NCBI GenBank assembly: GCA_902806565.1
Contig: CADCXA010000021.1
Location: forward strand, 620,001 to 684,000
Source of the DNA: Hypoxylon rubiginosum
Lineage: Eukaryota > Ascomycota > Sordariomycetes > Xylariales > Hypoxylaceae
DNA length: 64,000 nt
Direction of reading: 5' to 3'
Numbering within the stretch: the stretch's first letter is position 1; every line of letters starts with the position of its first letter. Under the pieces are notes generated by a model. The model was not told where the DNA came from and searched no databases. It saw only the letters and a program-made list of their open reading frames with translations. The position numbers were made by a program, and so were the translations under genes. This document shows, in pieces, positions 1 to 15,615 of this stretch.

Positions 1-3000
1 TTTAATTTAATTTTAAAATATTAGTTTTAATTATTATTTAAAAACTAAATTTATAATTAAAATTAATTAAATAAAAAGTTATAACTAATATATATTATAA
101 GTTAATTATAATAATTTATTATAATTTATTTTAATAAAACTTTTTTTTTTTTTAAAATAATATAATTAAAATAAAAGTTATTATTATATACTTTTTAATT
201 TATATTTTAAAATATATTATAAATCCTAAAAATAATTATATTTTAAAAATATTTTTACATTTTATTTATTTAATAATTTTAAAAACTTTTATTTAGTTTA
301 ATTTATAATTATTAATTTTATATAAAAATTTAATAATTTTTATAATTAACTTATAAAACTTTAATTTTTTAACGTTAATTATCGCTTTTTTTAATTTAAA
401 ATTTAATAAAATTATTATAATATTTTTTATATATTTAAAAATAAAATATTAAACTTTAAAATAAACTTTTTTATTATTATATTAAATATAAAATCCCTTA
501 ATATTTATATTATTAAAAAAAAATTTATATATTTAAAATATAAAATTATAAAAAAAACGGCTTATTATATATAAAAAATAAGTTATAAAATTAATAACGT
601 TTTATAATATTATTATTATATAAATTAAATTAATTAAAATTATAAAAATTATAAGGTTTTTATTAAATATAAAAAAAGTAATTTAATTATACCTTAAAAA
701 TAAATTAATATAAAATAAGATTTTATATATAATAAACTTTTAAAAAAAATTATTATAATTTTAAAAAAGGAAAGTATTTTTAATAATATTTATATTTAAC
801 CTTATATAAGAATTAATTAATTATAATCCCTTATTTTTTTTTTTAATAATAAATTATAAGTTTTTATAAAATTTATATCTTTTTTTTAAAATATTATTTT
901 TAAGATAATTTTAAAGGATTTTTATTATTTTATTTTTAAGTAAAGTTAAAATAAAAATCTTTTTTATTTATTAAACCTTATAAAAAATTATTTTAATTAT
1001 ATAATTAAAAAAAAGTTTATTTTTAATCCTTTTTAATTTATTAAAGTTTTATATAAAAACCATTTTTTATTAAAAAAAAATCTTAATTAAAATATCTTTT
1101 TTAATATTAAAAGATTCCGTTAAATTAAGCTTTTTTTTTATTTTAACAAGGTATTTTAAGGTAAATTTAATACCTTTAAATTTTTAAAAAAATTATAAAA
1201 AAATATTTTAAAAAAAACCGTTTATTTTTAATTTATTAAAACCTTTTTAAGTTTTTTATACTTTTTTTAATATTATGTTCTTTTAATAAATTAATTTAAA
1301 TAAAATATTTTTATTTAATAAAATAATATTAATAAAATAAACCTTTTTAATTTTAAGTTTATATATTATATTTATTAAAATTATAATAATTATAATTATA
1401 ATTTAATTTTAACGGTTTTCTTTTTTTATATACCTTATAAAAAATAACTTTAAAAACTTTAAAAAAAACATTTATAAATTAATTATTAATTAAAAATATA
1501 AGGATTTTATTATTATTTTTTAAATTAAAAAAGTTATTTTTTTAAAAATTTTTACTTTTTTTATAATAATTGTTTTTTTATATTTTTATAATATTAATAT
1601 TTATTATAATTATATTAAAAACTATTTTATATAAAGTAATAAGTTTTAATATTTTTTTTATATTAAATATATAACTTAAATTATATTTAGCTAGTATTTT
1701 ATAATAATTATAACTTTTAAAATAATTTAATAAAAAAAACTTATTTATATTATTAATTTGACTTATATTATTAATAGTATTTAATTTTTTAAATTAATAT
1801 AAAATTTAATAAAATTTTTTATAATATAAATTAAAATATTATTATAAATTAAAATATTATTATAAATTAAAAGCACCTTAATTTTAATAAATTTAAATGT
1901 TATAATTTCAATTAAATTATTTAATTTTTAAAACTTTATTTTTAACTTATTTTAAAAAATAAAATTTAACCTTAATAATAACTTAATATTAAAAACGTAA
2001 TTATTAATAATAAATAATAAAAATAATAAGTGTTATTTTATTAATTATATAAATTTATTTATTATATTTATATAAAATATTTTAATAGTAAAATTAAAAT
2101 TAAATTAAATTATCGTAATATAATATATAAAAATCTTATATTTTATTATATAAAAATAAATAATAATTAATAACTTAACATTTAAATTTATTATTATAAT
2201 AATTAAACTTTTATTATTTATATATTTAATATATATAATTAAATATAAATAAAATTAATAATAAATTTTAAAATTATTTAATTTAATTATTTTAAATAAA
2301 AATATAAAAATATTATAATTTTATATTAAACCTATTATTATTATATTAAATATTTAAATATTAGGTGCTTAAAATATATTTTTAAAATAACTATTAGTTT
2401 TTATATTTTTTATAATTTATTTAGTTATTTTTTTAAAGCTTAGTTTAATAATATAATTAAAAATCTTTATTTTTAATATAAAATCGGTAAAAAACTTTTA
2501 AACTATATTTAAAAACCTTAGTATATATTAAAATATTTTATTTTATATAACATTAAAAATTTTTTAAATATTAATTATAATTTTTTTAATTTAAAATTTT
2601 ATAATATTTAAAAAATATTAATTTATAAATATAGTTTTTTTTATATTTTTAGTTTTTAATATAAAAGTAATATTATAATTATTAATATTATATATCTTTT
2701 TATTTAAACCTTATTTATATTTTATAATATTTATTTTAATAATTTAATTAAAATATTATTTTAAAACCTTTTTTTTAATTATTTTTTTAATATAATATAA
2801 ATTATTTAAACTTATAATATTTATAAATTAATTATAATTAAAATTATTATTAAATAATTTTATTTTATATTTTATAATAACATTAATTTTAAATATAAAT
2901 AAATTTAATATTTTTTTTATTTAAAGTTATTTAATTATTAGTAATATTAATTATTAAATTAATAACTAATAAACTAAATTATTATTTAATTATATTTTAT

Positions 3001-6000
3001 AAAAATAATATTTTATTTACTTTTTTATTTAGTTACTACTTAAATTTTAATTAAATATAAAATAATAAATTTTAAAATTAATTACTTTTTTTTTTAATTT
3101 AATAATATTAATAACTTTTTATAAAATTAAGATATTAAATATTATATTTAAGTTATTTATTAAATTCTATTTATTAATATTATATATTTATTTTTAATAA
3201 TTATAAAAAATAAACTTATTTTAAAATATTTTAATAAATAATAAGTAATAATTTATATAATAATTATTTTCTTTATAAAAAAAACAATTATTATTATATT
3301 ATTTATTATTTTATAATTTTTATATATTAGTATATATATTATTATTATAATTATAAAACTATTAATTAATTTATTTTTATTAAATAATATTAATTTTAAA
3401 GTTTTTATATTTTTTTTTTATATAAAATAAATTAAATTAAATACTTTTAATTATTTTAAACTTAGTTTTTTATAAGTTTATATTTTTTTATATATTAATA
3501 TAAAAGTTTATAATTATTTTAATTAATTTTATAATTTTTTTATTTATTTTTATAAAACTTTTAATTAAAATTATAATAAGGATTTTAAATTATATATTAA
3601 AAAACATCTTTTTTATATTAAGTTTTAACTAATTATTATTTTTATTAGTTTTAATTTAATTAATAATCCTACGGTTTTTTATTACTTTTAATAATATTTT
3701 TAAAATTACTTATTTTTAAATTATTTTTTTTAACTTAAAAAAAAAAGGGATTTTAAATTTTTTATAAAATAAATAATATTATTAATAATATTTTTAATTA
3801 TAGATTTTTTTAGTTATTTAAAAATAAGTTATATATATACCTTTTTTATAATATTATTTTTTATAAATATAATAGATTTTATAATTAATAAGTTATATTT
3901 TTAAAATATTTTAATAATCTTTTTAAGGTTATTTAAAATAAATTTAACATTAAAATTAAAGAATTTTATTTAATAATTAACATACTAATAAAAACTATTT
4001 ATTTTAAACTTATATTTAATTATTTTTATAACTTTTTTTTAAATATAAACTTTTTTAATAACATTTTTAATTTCTTTTTTTAAAGATTAATTTATTATTT
4101 ATTAAAAAAATATCTTAGTTTTAAATAAGTTATTAACTTTTTATTAATTAAAAAAGTAATTAATATTATTAAACTAATAAAAAATATACTTTTTAATAAA
4201 TAAATACTATAAATAATTAATAAACTTAAAAAAAACTAATATAAATAATATAATTTAAATTAAATTTTAATATTTTATAAATATATATTCTTTAAATATA
4301 TAAAATATAATAAAAAGTTAATAATTTTTTTTAAAATTATTACTTAAGTTATTTATTAAAAGTATATAACTTTAATAAATATTTAAAATTAATTAAATAT
4401 TAAAATTAATAATTATATTAATATTATTTTTATAATTATTATTAATTATAATTTTTAAACTTTTATTTTTAAATATTATAAAAACTAATATAATAAACGC
4501 TTAAAATATTATTTTTAATAATTTTTAAAATCTATAATTAAATATAAATAAAAACCTAAAAATTTTTTTTATTAACTTTAAAATTAATAAAAGTTATTTA
4601 AATAATATAATAAATTTTATTTTAAAATATAAGTTTATAATTAGTTTAATATAAGTATTTTTAAATTTTAGTTTTTTTAGCTTATAAATTTTATTAAGGT
4701 TTTATATTTTTTTTAAAAAAAAAGCCTTAAAAAATAATTAATTTAATTTAAGTTAATTTTTTAATTTTTTTAATTATTAATTTTAATTTAATTTAAGTTA
4801 ATTATAAAACTTATAATATAATTAAAAGAAAATTAATAATTATTTTTATTATTAAAATCCATTTTAATTTTTTTTATTAAAATAATTATTATAAAAATAA
4901 TTAGTTTTTTATATTTAAGCTTTTTTTTTAATTTTATAAAAAAAATAAAACTAATATTTATAAAATTTAATAAGTATTTTTTATTTATATTAGTTTTATA
5001 TATTATTATATTTTTAATATTCTTTAATTATTATAGGTTTAATTATTAGTTTTATATTTTAATAAACTTTTTTTTATTAAACTTTTATTTGGTATATTTT
5101 TAATTTTTATTTTATTAATTTTTTTTAAATCTTAATAATTATTATAATTATATTTAAAATCTTATTTAGGTTATTTTTTTTTAATATAATTAATATTAAT
5201 ATAAATTAAATTATATATTAAATTTATTTTATATAAATAAATTAAGTTTAAACATTTTATTATTAATTATAATATTATTTAAAAAATAATTTAAAATAAT
5301 TAAAATTTTTATTATTATTTATTTTAAAAATTTAATACTTTTTAAAATTACTAGTTTTTACTTATATTAATAAAAAAAATTATTTTTTTAATTATATTAA
5401 TAAAATAATGGTTTTTTTAAAATTAAAATTATAAGTTTAAATTTTATAATAATTACTATTAAACTAAATATTAAAAAAATATTTAAATATAAAATAAATA
5501 TAAAAAACAAATAAATATAACTTATTTAATTTTAATTATTCTTTATTAAATAATTATAAAAACTTTTAAAATATCTTATAAAAAAAAACGTTTAATAAAA
5601 CTATATTTTTAATATTATAATTATATATTAATTATATTAAAAAAAAAAAAATTAATATCTTAAAAAAAATCCTATAAAAATTTTTTTTTAAATATAAAAT
5701 ATCTATAAAATATCACGTGCCATTCTTATAAGGTAACTAATATTTATAACACTAGTTTAATATTATAATTAAAAAAATTAAATTTTTTTTTATATATTAT
5801 TTTTTTATATATATAATTTATAATATTTTTTAAATAAATATTTTTATAAAAATAATATTTTATAAAATATATATATATAAAAAAAAAAAAATAATTTAAT
5901 AAATTAGTTTATTATTTTATATATTACTTAATAAAAATTTTAAGTTAATATTCTTTTATATTTTTAAAATATAAAACCTTTTTTTATATTATAATTTTAT

Positions 6001-9000
6001 AATATAAAATTAAAAACACTTAATTAAATAATTTTTATTTATTTAAAATTTATTTTTAATATCGGTTAATTTTATAGTTATAATTTATTTAAAATCTTTA
6101 TATTAATAAATAAAATAATAAAAAAAAAAAAAAAAACTATATAATTAAAATAATAACGAAAATAAAAATAAAAACTAATATTATATAAAAAATAAACTTT
6201 AATTTTTTAACTTTAATTAATTTAAATATAAATATATAATATAAAATTTAAATTTTATAATTATATATAAAACTTAAAACTTTATATATATTATTTTATA
6301 TAATAATTTTATTTATATTATTTTATATTTTATTTTTTTTATTATTTTATATATATTTTAAACTAGCTTATTTTTAATATATAATATATATTTAATTATT
6401 ATATATTTTTTTAAACTATTATTAAAATATAATTTATATAATATTAATTTTAAATTATTTAATATTTTTTTTATTTATTTAATTTAAATAATTATTTAAT
6501 TTAAACTTTTAAATTTTATAAACTTTTATAATTATTTTTAATTAATATTATTTAAGTTTACACGGTTTATAAGATTTTTTTTTAATTTATAAAAAACGTT
6601 TTTTAAAAAACCTTATTAATTTTAAAAAACCTTTTGGTTTTATTTTAACTTTTTTATATTATAAAAACGGTATTTATAATAATTATTATTATTAAATTAA
6701 AAAAACGGCTTTATAATTTTATAAGTTAAAATAATAATAATTAATACGCCGGCTTTTATTTATTAAGTTTATTATTTTATAATATAAATTATTTTAATTT
6801 TTTTAAACTTAATTAAAAATAAATACTGGTTTTAAATTAAAATAAGTTAAATTATCTTCCGGTTTTATTTTATATATTTAAAACTTTTTATTATATTAAT
6901 AAAAATAATAATTATTTTATATTAAAAAATAATAAAAATTTAATTAAATATATATAATAAGTTTTAATTAAAATTAAAAAAATAAAAATAAGTAATATTA
7001 TAATTTTAATATTTAATAATTTATATATATATTAAACTTTATTATTTTCTTAAATAAATATTTTATTAATAATTTAATAACTTATTATTAAATAGATTTT
7101 TTTATTAAATATATAATATAAAAACCAGGTTTATTATTATAAAAAAATTAAGTTAAATAAAATACTAATTATTAACTATAAAAATAAGTTTATATTAATT
7201 TTTTTTAGTTAATTTAAAAATTCTAATTATTATTAGTTATTTATATATAAATATATAATATTATTTTACTTTTAAAGTAAAATTATATTAATTATAAAAT
7301 AAATAATAATAAATTTTAATAATATATATACTAATTATTATTATAATAATATTAAAAGTAAATGTTTTTATTAATTTAATATATAATATATAAATATTAA
7401 TAAATTTAAATAATAGTAATTAATTTTTTTAATAGCTATTAATAAATATATTAAAGTAAATAATATATTAATTAATATTTTTATATTAATTTTAATTTTT
7501 TTTTAATATAGTTTTTTATTATTAATAATTAAAAAAGGTGTAAAATTTACAATAAAATAAAAACTAATTAATATTTATTTATTTAAAGTAATTAAAATAA
7601 TTTATAGTTTATTATTTTAATTATTTAATATAATAAAAAAAATAAAATAACTAAGATATAATAAGACTTTTTATTTTAAAAAGTAAAAATAAATTAAGTA
7701 ATTAATTAAAAGCGTTTTATATATATATATTAAATATAATATTATTTATAGTATTTTTTTTTAATTATTTATTAATTTTTATAAAACTTTAAAATATATA
7801 ATATTTAATAGTTTATTAAACTTTATTTTTAGTATTTTTAAGATTTTTAACTTTTAAATAAACTTAACTTTTAATATAGTTATATAAAATTATTTATATA
7901 TAAATATAAAAATCTTTTAATTAATATTAATTATATTAAAAAATTATTTTTATGATTTATTTATAATTATAATAAAATAAACTAATATTAAAAACTATTA
8001 TTTAAACTATATAAATAGTTAATTTTTATTATTTTAAATTAATTTAATTTTTAATAAAACGTATTTTATTTTATTAAATAATTTATTAAAAATCTTAGTT
8101 TTTATATTATATTTATTAAATTAAATTATAATTATTTAAATGTTATTATAAAAGTTTTAATTAAAATTTAAATTATATAGTATTATAATAAAAAAACTAA
8201 TTCTTAATTTTAATTTAATTAATAGTATTTTTTTTAATTATAAAACTTAAATTATTTTAATTAATGTTTTTTTAATTTATTAGTTATTTATTTTAATAAA
8301 CTTATTTATTAAAAAGTATTTTTTTTTTTAAAAAATGTTAAATAATAAGTTATTATTAATTTTTTATATAAATATATTATATATAAATAAAATAAACTTA
8401 AAACTAAAAATGTTTAAATTATATAATATATTATTTAAGATTTTTTTTAAGTAAATATAATTATAAAAATCTTTAATATTATTAAACGTTTTTATTATAT
8501 TAAATAATAATATTAGTTTATTAGTTTTAAAATTATAAAAAATTATTTAAAATTATTATAAAAACTTTATATTTTTTATATTATTTTATTAAACTTTTAT
8601 ATTTTTTATTAAATATAGTTTTTAAAACTTAAATTATAAAAATAAATTTTATAAATAAATATTAATAATTTATAATTTTAATTCTTTTTTAATTATAAGT
8701 AGAATTTATATAAAAATTTTTTTAAATAAAATAAATATTTTATTAAATAAAAATTAATCTTTTTATATATTATATAATATTTTATAAATTATTTTAAATA
8801 TATATTTATATTATATAGTAATTTTATTTTAAATAATTAACGATATTTATTAAAAAAGATTTATTTTTATTGATTTTCTTTAAATATTATATATTAAATT
8901 ATTATTTAAAATAATAAAAATTTTAAACTATAAATAAGTGGTTTTTTTATTAAGTAATAAAAACGTTATAATATTAAATAAAGTTATATATAATATAACT

Positions 9001-12000
9001 TTTTTTTTTAATTAATAATAATAATAAAATATTAAATATTAAAATTTCTTTTTAGTTTTAACTAGGTTTTATAAATAAAAATATATAAAAAAAAAGGTTT
9101 ATTTAATAGTTATTATAATAATATTATATATAATATATTAATTATTATTTAATATTAAAAGCGCTTTATTATATAAGCTTATTTTAATGTTATAATTATA
9201 ATTTAACTTTTTTTTAAATAAATAATTAATATAAATCTTTTTTTAATTAAATTAAAACGAAAAAAAGCTTGTTTTATTTTAGTTTTTTAAGTTTATAATA
9301 GTTATTTTAATTAAATATAAATTATAATTTAAATAAATAATTTTAATTAAATTAAATAGGTTTTATATTTTATTAAATATTTATATTAAATTATTATATA
9401 TAAACTTTTAAAATTTATTTTAAATATAAATTAAATTTTAAATATTACTTTTTTATAAAATATATATAAAAACGGCTTTTAATTAACCGTTAATTAAAAA
9501 TACTTACGTTTTCTTAAAAAAATTCTTTTAATAGTTATTATTTTTTAAAAGGTTTTAAATTTAATAAATGTTTTAAAATATTAAATATTAAATATTATTA
9601 TATTTTATTAAATTAAATTAATTTTTAACTTTAAGGATTAAAATAAGAAGTATTTATAAATAAAATCTCTCGCTAGCTTTTAAATAAATAAAATATATTT
9701 AATTAAACTTTTTTATTATTTTTTACTTATATTTTATTTATTTATTTTTTACGTACTATTAAAATAAACATAAAAAATCTTAATATAAAATATTTTATTT
9801 ATTTTTATAAACCTTATTATATTTAAATCACGTTATAAAAGTTATATGGTTTTATTTTAAAGTTTTTATTATTAATTTAAAGTTATTTTTAATATAATAT
9901 TTTATTTTTTTTTTTTTTAAATAAACAATTAAAAGTTAAATAAATAAATATATACTATAAATTAAAAAATTTAAAAAGCGATATACTAATTTATATAATC
10001 TAATAAAATAATTATATAAATATTTATTAATTTTATTATAAAATTAATTTTAATTTTAATTTTATTATAATAATGTTTTTTTTTAATATAAGCAGGTTAT
10101 AATTTAATTATTACTTTTATAAATATATTTATAAATATATTTAATTATTTTTATAATAATATAAACTTTAATATTAATATACGTTTAATATTTTTAGTTA
10201 AAAAAAAGTTATATAATATTATTTAATTATTATTTTATTTTATTAGTTTTAAATAACCTAGAATCTTAATATATAATTTTTATTTATATATTAAATATTT
10301 ATTTAGTTTAATTATAATTTTAAAGTAAAATAACTTTAAAAGGTTTTTAAAATAATAGTTTTTAATTATATAAAATAACTTTAAATTTATTACGTTATAA
10401 GATTTATATATTATATTAAATAATATTATTTAAATTAATATTAATTTTTAGAATTTTAATTTATATAATATAATTAATATTTATAGGTTTTATAAATTAA
10501 TTATAGTTTAATAATAATAAAAAGATTAAATAATATATATAAAACAAGTTTTTTTTTTTAATATTTAATTATTTAAATTATACCACGGTATTTATTAAAA
10601 TAGTTTTTTTTTATAATATTATTTAAAAGTGTCTTTTATTTTTAATTAAAAATATAAATATTAATATTAAGTTAATTACTTATAGTTTAACTTAAAAAAA
10701 GTTTATTTTTTATTTTTAGTTAATTTAAATTAACGGTAAAAATAATAAAAAAAATTAATTAATTTAAATAATAAATAATAACTATTAAATTTTAATAATA
10801 ATAAAATATAAATTTTTTATTATTAATAAATAAAAATAACAGGTATATATTATAATTAATATTAATTAAATTAATGTTTTTAATTAAAATAATATTATAA
10901 AAATTATTTTAAAAGGTTTTTTATAAGTTATTTTATTTATATTTTAATTATTTTAAAGTAACTTATTTTATAATAATTTAAATATTAATTAAATATTACT
11001 GAAAAAATCAATTAAATATAAATAAAACTAATATCTTTTATTTATAATTATATAAATAATATTAAAAATATTATTATAAAAATAAGTTTTTTTTTTATAA
11101 TTTTTATTATAAAATTATATATTTAAATTATAATTAATTTTTTTATATAATTATATTAATATATAAATAAGTGATATATATATTAAATAACTTATAAAAA
11201 TATATATATAAAAAAATAATATTTTTTTATAATAACTTATTTAATTAAAATAATTTTTTTTTATTATTAACCTTTTTTTATAACGTTTAAAATAATACCA
11301 GCGATATTTTTAATCTTTAAAAAGTTTTTATATTATTAATTTATATTTTTTTTAAGAATTATATTTAAATTAAGTTTTAATATAAACTAAATTATAAAAC
11401 TATTTATATTTAAATTTTTTAAATTATCCATAGCTTTTTATATTTATTTTTAAGTTATAATATATTTTTTAATATATAAATTATTTATATAAATCTTTTT
11501 AAAAAACTATATTAAAATATCTAAGTTTAAATTATTATTATTAATAATAAATTAATATTAAACGGTTAATTATAAGTTATAAAAATATAATTAAATATAT
11601 TTAAATTATTTATTTTATATTATTTTTTAAAAAATTAATTATATAATATAAAGTTTTTTAAATTTAAAAATAATTAAGATTTAAATTATTAATATTATAA
11701 TTAATAAACTTATATAAAATAAATATAAAAAAAAAACAAAATTAAACTATTAAATATTTTTTTAAAATCTTTAAACTTTTAAATTAAAACTAATTAATAA
11801 TAATTATAAAAACTTAAGAAATTTATAGATTTTTATTAATTATATATTTTTATTTTTATAATAAAATATAAAGGTTTTATTTATTTTTACTTTTTTTTTA
11901 AAATATTTATTAAACTAATAAAACGTGTTATAAAAATTATATTATTTATTTATAATATTAATATTATAAATATTTATTTATAAAAATTTATTATTATATA

Positions 12001-14088
12001 ATTAAACTTTATAATATTTAGTAAAATCTAGTTACTTTTTATAATAAAAATATAAAAAATATAATAAATAGTTTTATTTTAAAAGTTATTAATTTAAATT
12101 TTAAAATAATTATAAAAAATCTTAAAACTTAAATTATTATTATTTAATTATTTTATTTTTTTTTAATTTTAAACTTTTAAAAATATTTAAACTAATAAAA
12201 TATATTTAAATTAATTTTACTTAATAATTAATATTATTTTAAAATATAATATAAATAATAAATATAATAAAAATCTTTTATATAAAAATTAAAAATTATT
12301 TTAAATAATATATAAACTTTTTTATATTTAATATAAGTTTTAATAAACTTATATATATTTATTATATAAAAGTAAAAAAAAAAATTTAATAAATAATTAT
12401 AATAAACTAGTTTTAAATAATAATAAACTTTAAAAAAACTTAATTATATATTAAAATATAATAATATTTATATATTAAAAATAAATAAAATAATAATAAT
12501 TAAAAAAAGTATTTAATATTAATTAAAATTAAAAAATATAAATAAAAAGTTTAAATAAAAAATAAAAAAACTTATAAATAAAAAAAGATATATATAAAAT
12601 TTTTTTTTTTTTAAATTAACGTTTTTAAAATACATTTAATACGTTTTATTATAATATATTTTATTATATAAAAAACAAATAAAATAAAAAGTTTTAAAAA
12701 AATAAATATATATTAAAATTATTTAAATATTTAAATTATATATTAATATATTATTAGTTTTTTTTAAATTTTATTAAAAACAATTAAATATTATTAAAAT
12801 ATAATAATTAAAACTAAATATAAATATATTTTATTTTAACTTTTATTTTAACGTATTTAATATTATTAACTTTTATTTAATTTTATATTTAATATTTTTA
12901 AGCTTTAAAAAAAAATTAAATATTTTATTAAATTTTAATAAAAAGCTTAAATTATTATTTATTATAATTAAATTAATTAATATTAATAATAATAAAAAAC
13001 TATTTTTTTTAAAAATTATAAATAAAAAAAATAAACTATTTAATAAATTTATAAAAATAAAAGCCTTTTTATTTATAAATATAATTAAAAATAATGTTAA
13101 TTTATAAGAATTATTTTTTTAATAAAACCATTTTTAATACGGTTTATTAAAATTTTAAAAAAGGTTAAAAAATAAGTTTCGTTTTTATAATAATAAATTT
13201 TTATTAATTAAAAAAAAAAAAAAAGATTATAAAATAAAATAACTTTTTATAAAAAAAACATTAAAAAGTTTATTAAAAAAGTTATTAATATTATAAAAAA
13301 CTTATATATATAACTAGAAATATTTATTATTAATAAAAATTTTAAAATATTATAACCTTATAAAATAACTATTTATATTATTTAATAAATAATTATTAAA
13401 ACCTTAATTTAAAAAGTAATAATTAAAAGCGATTTTTATAAAAAATTTATATAAAAAAAACAGGAAAAAATTTAAAACTAAGTAATAAAAAAATAATTTT
13501 ATAGCTTTAAAAAATATAAACCAGTAAATTAATTTTATTTATTTAAAATTAATTTTATTATTATTATTATTATTATTTTTAATTTAATATTATTAATAAA
13601 TAATTATTTTTTATTAATTTAAAATATAAAATTATTTAATAAATTTAATTTTTAAATAAATTTAATAAATATATATATATTTTTAAAAAAGTAAATTATA
13701 ATAAATAAAAAAGTTATAATAATAATATATTAATTATTAAAATAAAAGGTAATTATAACATTAAAAATAAAAAAAAATATTTATATATTTTAAATTTAAA
13801 AAGTTTTTATAATTAAGTTTTAATATTAAAAAATACTTATTTTATTATATAGTTTAATAAGTTAAATAAATACTTATTATAAATGTTAAAAGTTAAATTA
13901 TAATTAAATAAAAATAAAAATAAAAACTTAAGCGTGATAAAAATAAAAAAATAAAAAAATAAAAAAAAAGAAAAAAAATATATAAAAATAAAAAAATAAG
14001 TTTAATTTTTTATTATATATAAATATAAATATAAGTTAACGTTTTATTATTAATATAATATAAAATACTTAAAAAATATTTATAATTA

Positions 14089-15060
14089 AAAATTTAAATT
14101 AATATAAATAATTTATTTTTAAATTAATATATTTTATTTTTAAAAGTTTAAATAATTATAAACTATTTATTTTTTAAATATAATTAATTAAGTTTTATTA
14201 AATATATTTATTATTTTTAAAAGTTTTAATAATTATAAGTTACTTATTTTTTAAATATATTTAATTAAATTTAATTAAATATATTTAAATTAAAATTAAA
14301 ATTTAAATGTTTTTTATAAGCTTTATAAATATAATAAAAAAAAGTTTAAATTAATTAAATAATAAAAATAATAATTATTTATTTATTTTTTAATTATAAT
14401 TAGTTAAATTTATTTAATTATATTTAAAGTTAATTAAAAATTTAATATTTTTTTATAAAATTTATAAATATAATTAAAAAAGTAATAAATTAATTAAATA
14501 ATTAAAAATTAAATAAATAAAAGTTATATATTTTTTAATTATATTTAAAGTTAATTAAAAAATTAATATTTTTTTATAAAACTTATAAACGTAATAAAAA
14601 AACTATATATTAATTAAATAATTAAAAGTTTAATTATTTATTTTATAAATACGTTTAATTAAATTTAATTAAATTTATTTAAAAATATTTTAAATATATT
14701 AAAATCTTATTTTATATATTTATATATTTTTTAAATATATTTAATTAAGTTTAATTAAATATATTTAAAAATAATAATTAAAATATATTAAAATATTTTT
14801 TTATAAATTTATATATTTTTTAAACGTGTTTAATTAAATTTAATTAAATTTATTTATATTATAATTAAAAAACTAAACCGTTTTTTTATAAGTTTTATAA
14901 ATATTATTAAAAAAATTATAAATTAATTAAATAATTAAAAATAAGGTTATTTAATTTTTTAATTTTTAAATATATTTAATTAAAATTAAATAAATAATTT
15001 TAAATAATTTAAATATTTTTTTATAAGTTTTATTAATAATATAAATTAATTAAATATTAT
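14089..15060. repeat. Degenerate AT tandem repeats at the right end of the AT block
   Basis: A recognisable module recurs: a T-run followed by TATAARYTTTATAAATAT, an A-run, then TAAATTAATTAAATAATTAAAA and later TTTTTTAAATATATTTAATTAA. Copies of the first part begin near 14311, 14450, 14569, 14883 and 15013, so spacing is roughly 120-157 bp, with one gap of about two units. A shorter version repeats at about 14142 and 14218. The copies differ by point changes that are mostly consistent with C-to-T mutation. It could be a RIP-mutated satellite or the long terminal array of an element. In AT-only DNA some similarity is expected by chance, so confidence is moderate. Confidence 0.5.
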
Positions 15061-15202
15061 AAATAAATAATTATAAAAATAATAATTAATAATATAATTT
15101 AAAATATTATAAATTTTATAAAACTTATTTAATTTTAATTAAAAAAAAAAAAGTTATATTATAAGTTTATATAATATTATATTTATTAAAATAAAAATTA
15201 TA

Positions 15203-15390
15203 ATTAAAAGTTAAATTTATTATATTTTTTAATATTATATATAAAACTTATATTAATTAATTAATTATATTTTAACGTATATTTTTAAAAAAAAAATTAT
15301 AATTAAAAATTAAATTTATTATATTTTTTTATATTATATTAATATTTATATTAATTAATTAATTATATTTTAATATATATTTAATAAATT
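15203..15390. repeat. Tandem duplication, two copies about 99 bp apart
   Basis: The stretch from about 15203, with ATTTATTATATTTTTTA and later ATATTAATTAATTAATTATA, is repeated from about 15302 with few differences. One difference is an intact CG in the first copy (about 15275) that is TA in the second, as expected if RIP hit the two copies unequally. Confidence 0.6.
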
Positions 15391-15615
15391 TTTTATAAAA
15401 TTAATTAATTTATTTTATTATAATTTAAAAAATTTAATAATTAATATAATTTAATAAATTTTATTTTATATAATTTTTTTATATTATTTATATTTTTATA
15501 AATTTTATTATAATAAAACTATAAAAAAAAATATTAAAAAATATAAAACAATTTTAAATATATAATTAGTTAGTGAAATTATAGCAATATTAATAAAATA
15601 AAAAGAAGTTAATAT

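Larger units (their letters stand above)
1..15615. repeat. AT-rich, gene-free RIP block (left end outside the window)
   Basis: This stretch is almost entirely A and T and has no usable reading frame. A hand count of 3001-3600 gives 24 G or C in 600 bases, one CpA and no TpG; 12 of the 13 remaining cytosines there are followed by T. Near-absence of CpA/TpG with a large excess of TpA is the classic footprint of repeat-induced point mutation, which acts on duplicated DNA before meiosis in Pezizomycotina. The original content was presumably transposon copies, but nothing recognisable survives. The right edge is sharp: normal composition starts within about 20 bp near 15620. Such blocks are normally heterochromatic, and a centromeric, subtelomeric or interspersed position cannot be decided here. 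Confidence 0.93.

Noticed and set aside
1..15615. Possibility that the AT block is mitochondrial DNA
   Set aside because: No mitochondrial genes, tRNAs or GC clusters are visible, and CpA/TpG loss with CpT residue fits RIP. The block also passes directly into normal nuclear-type DNA.
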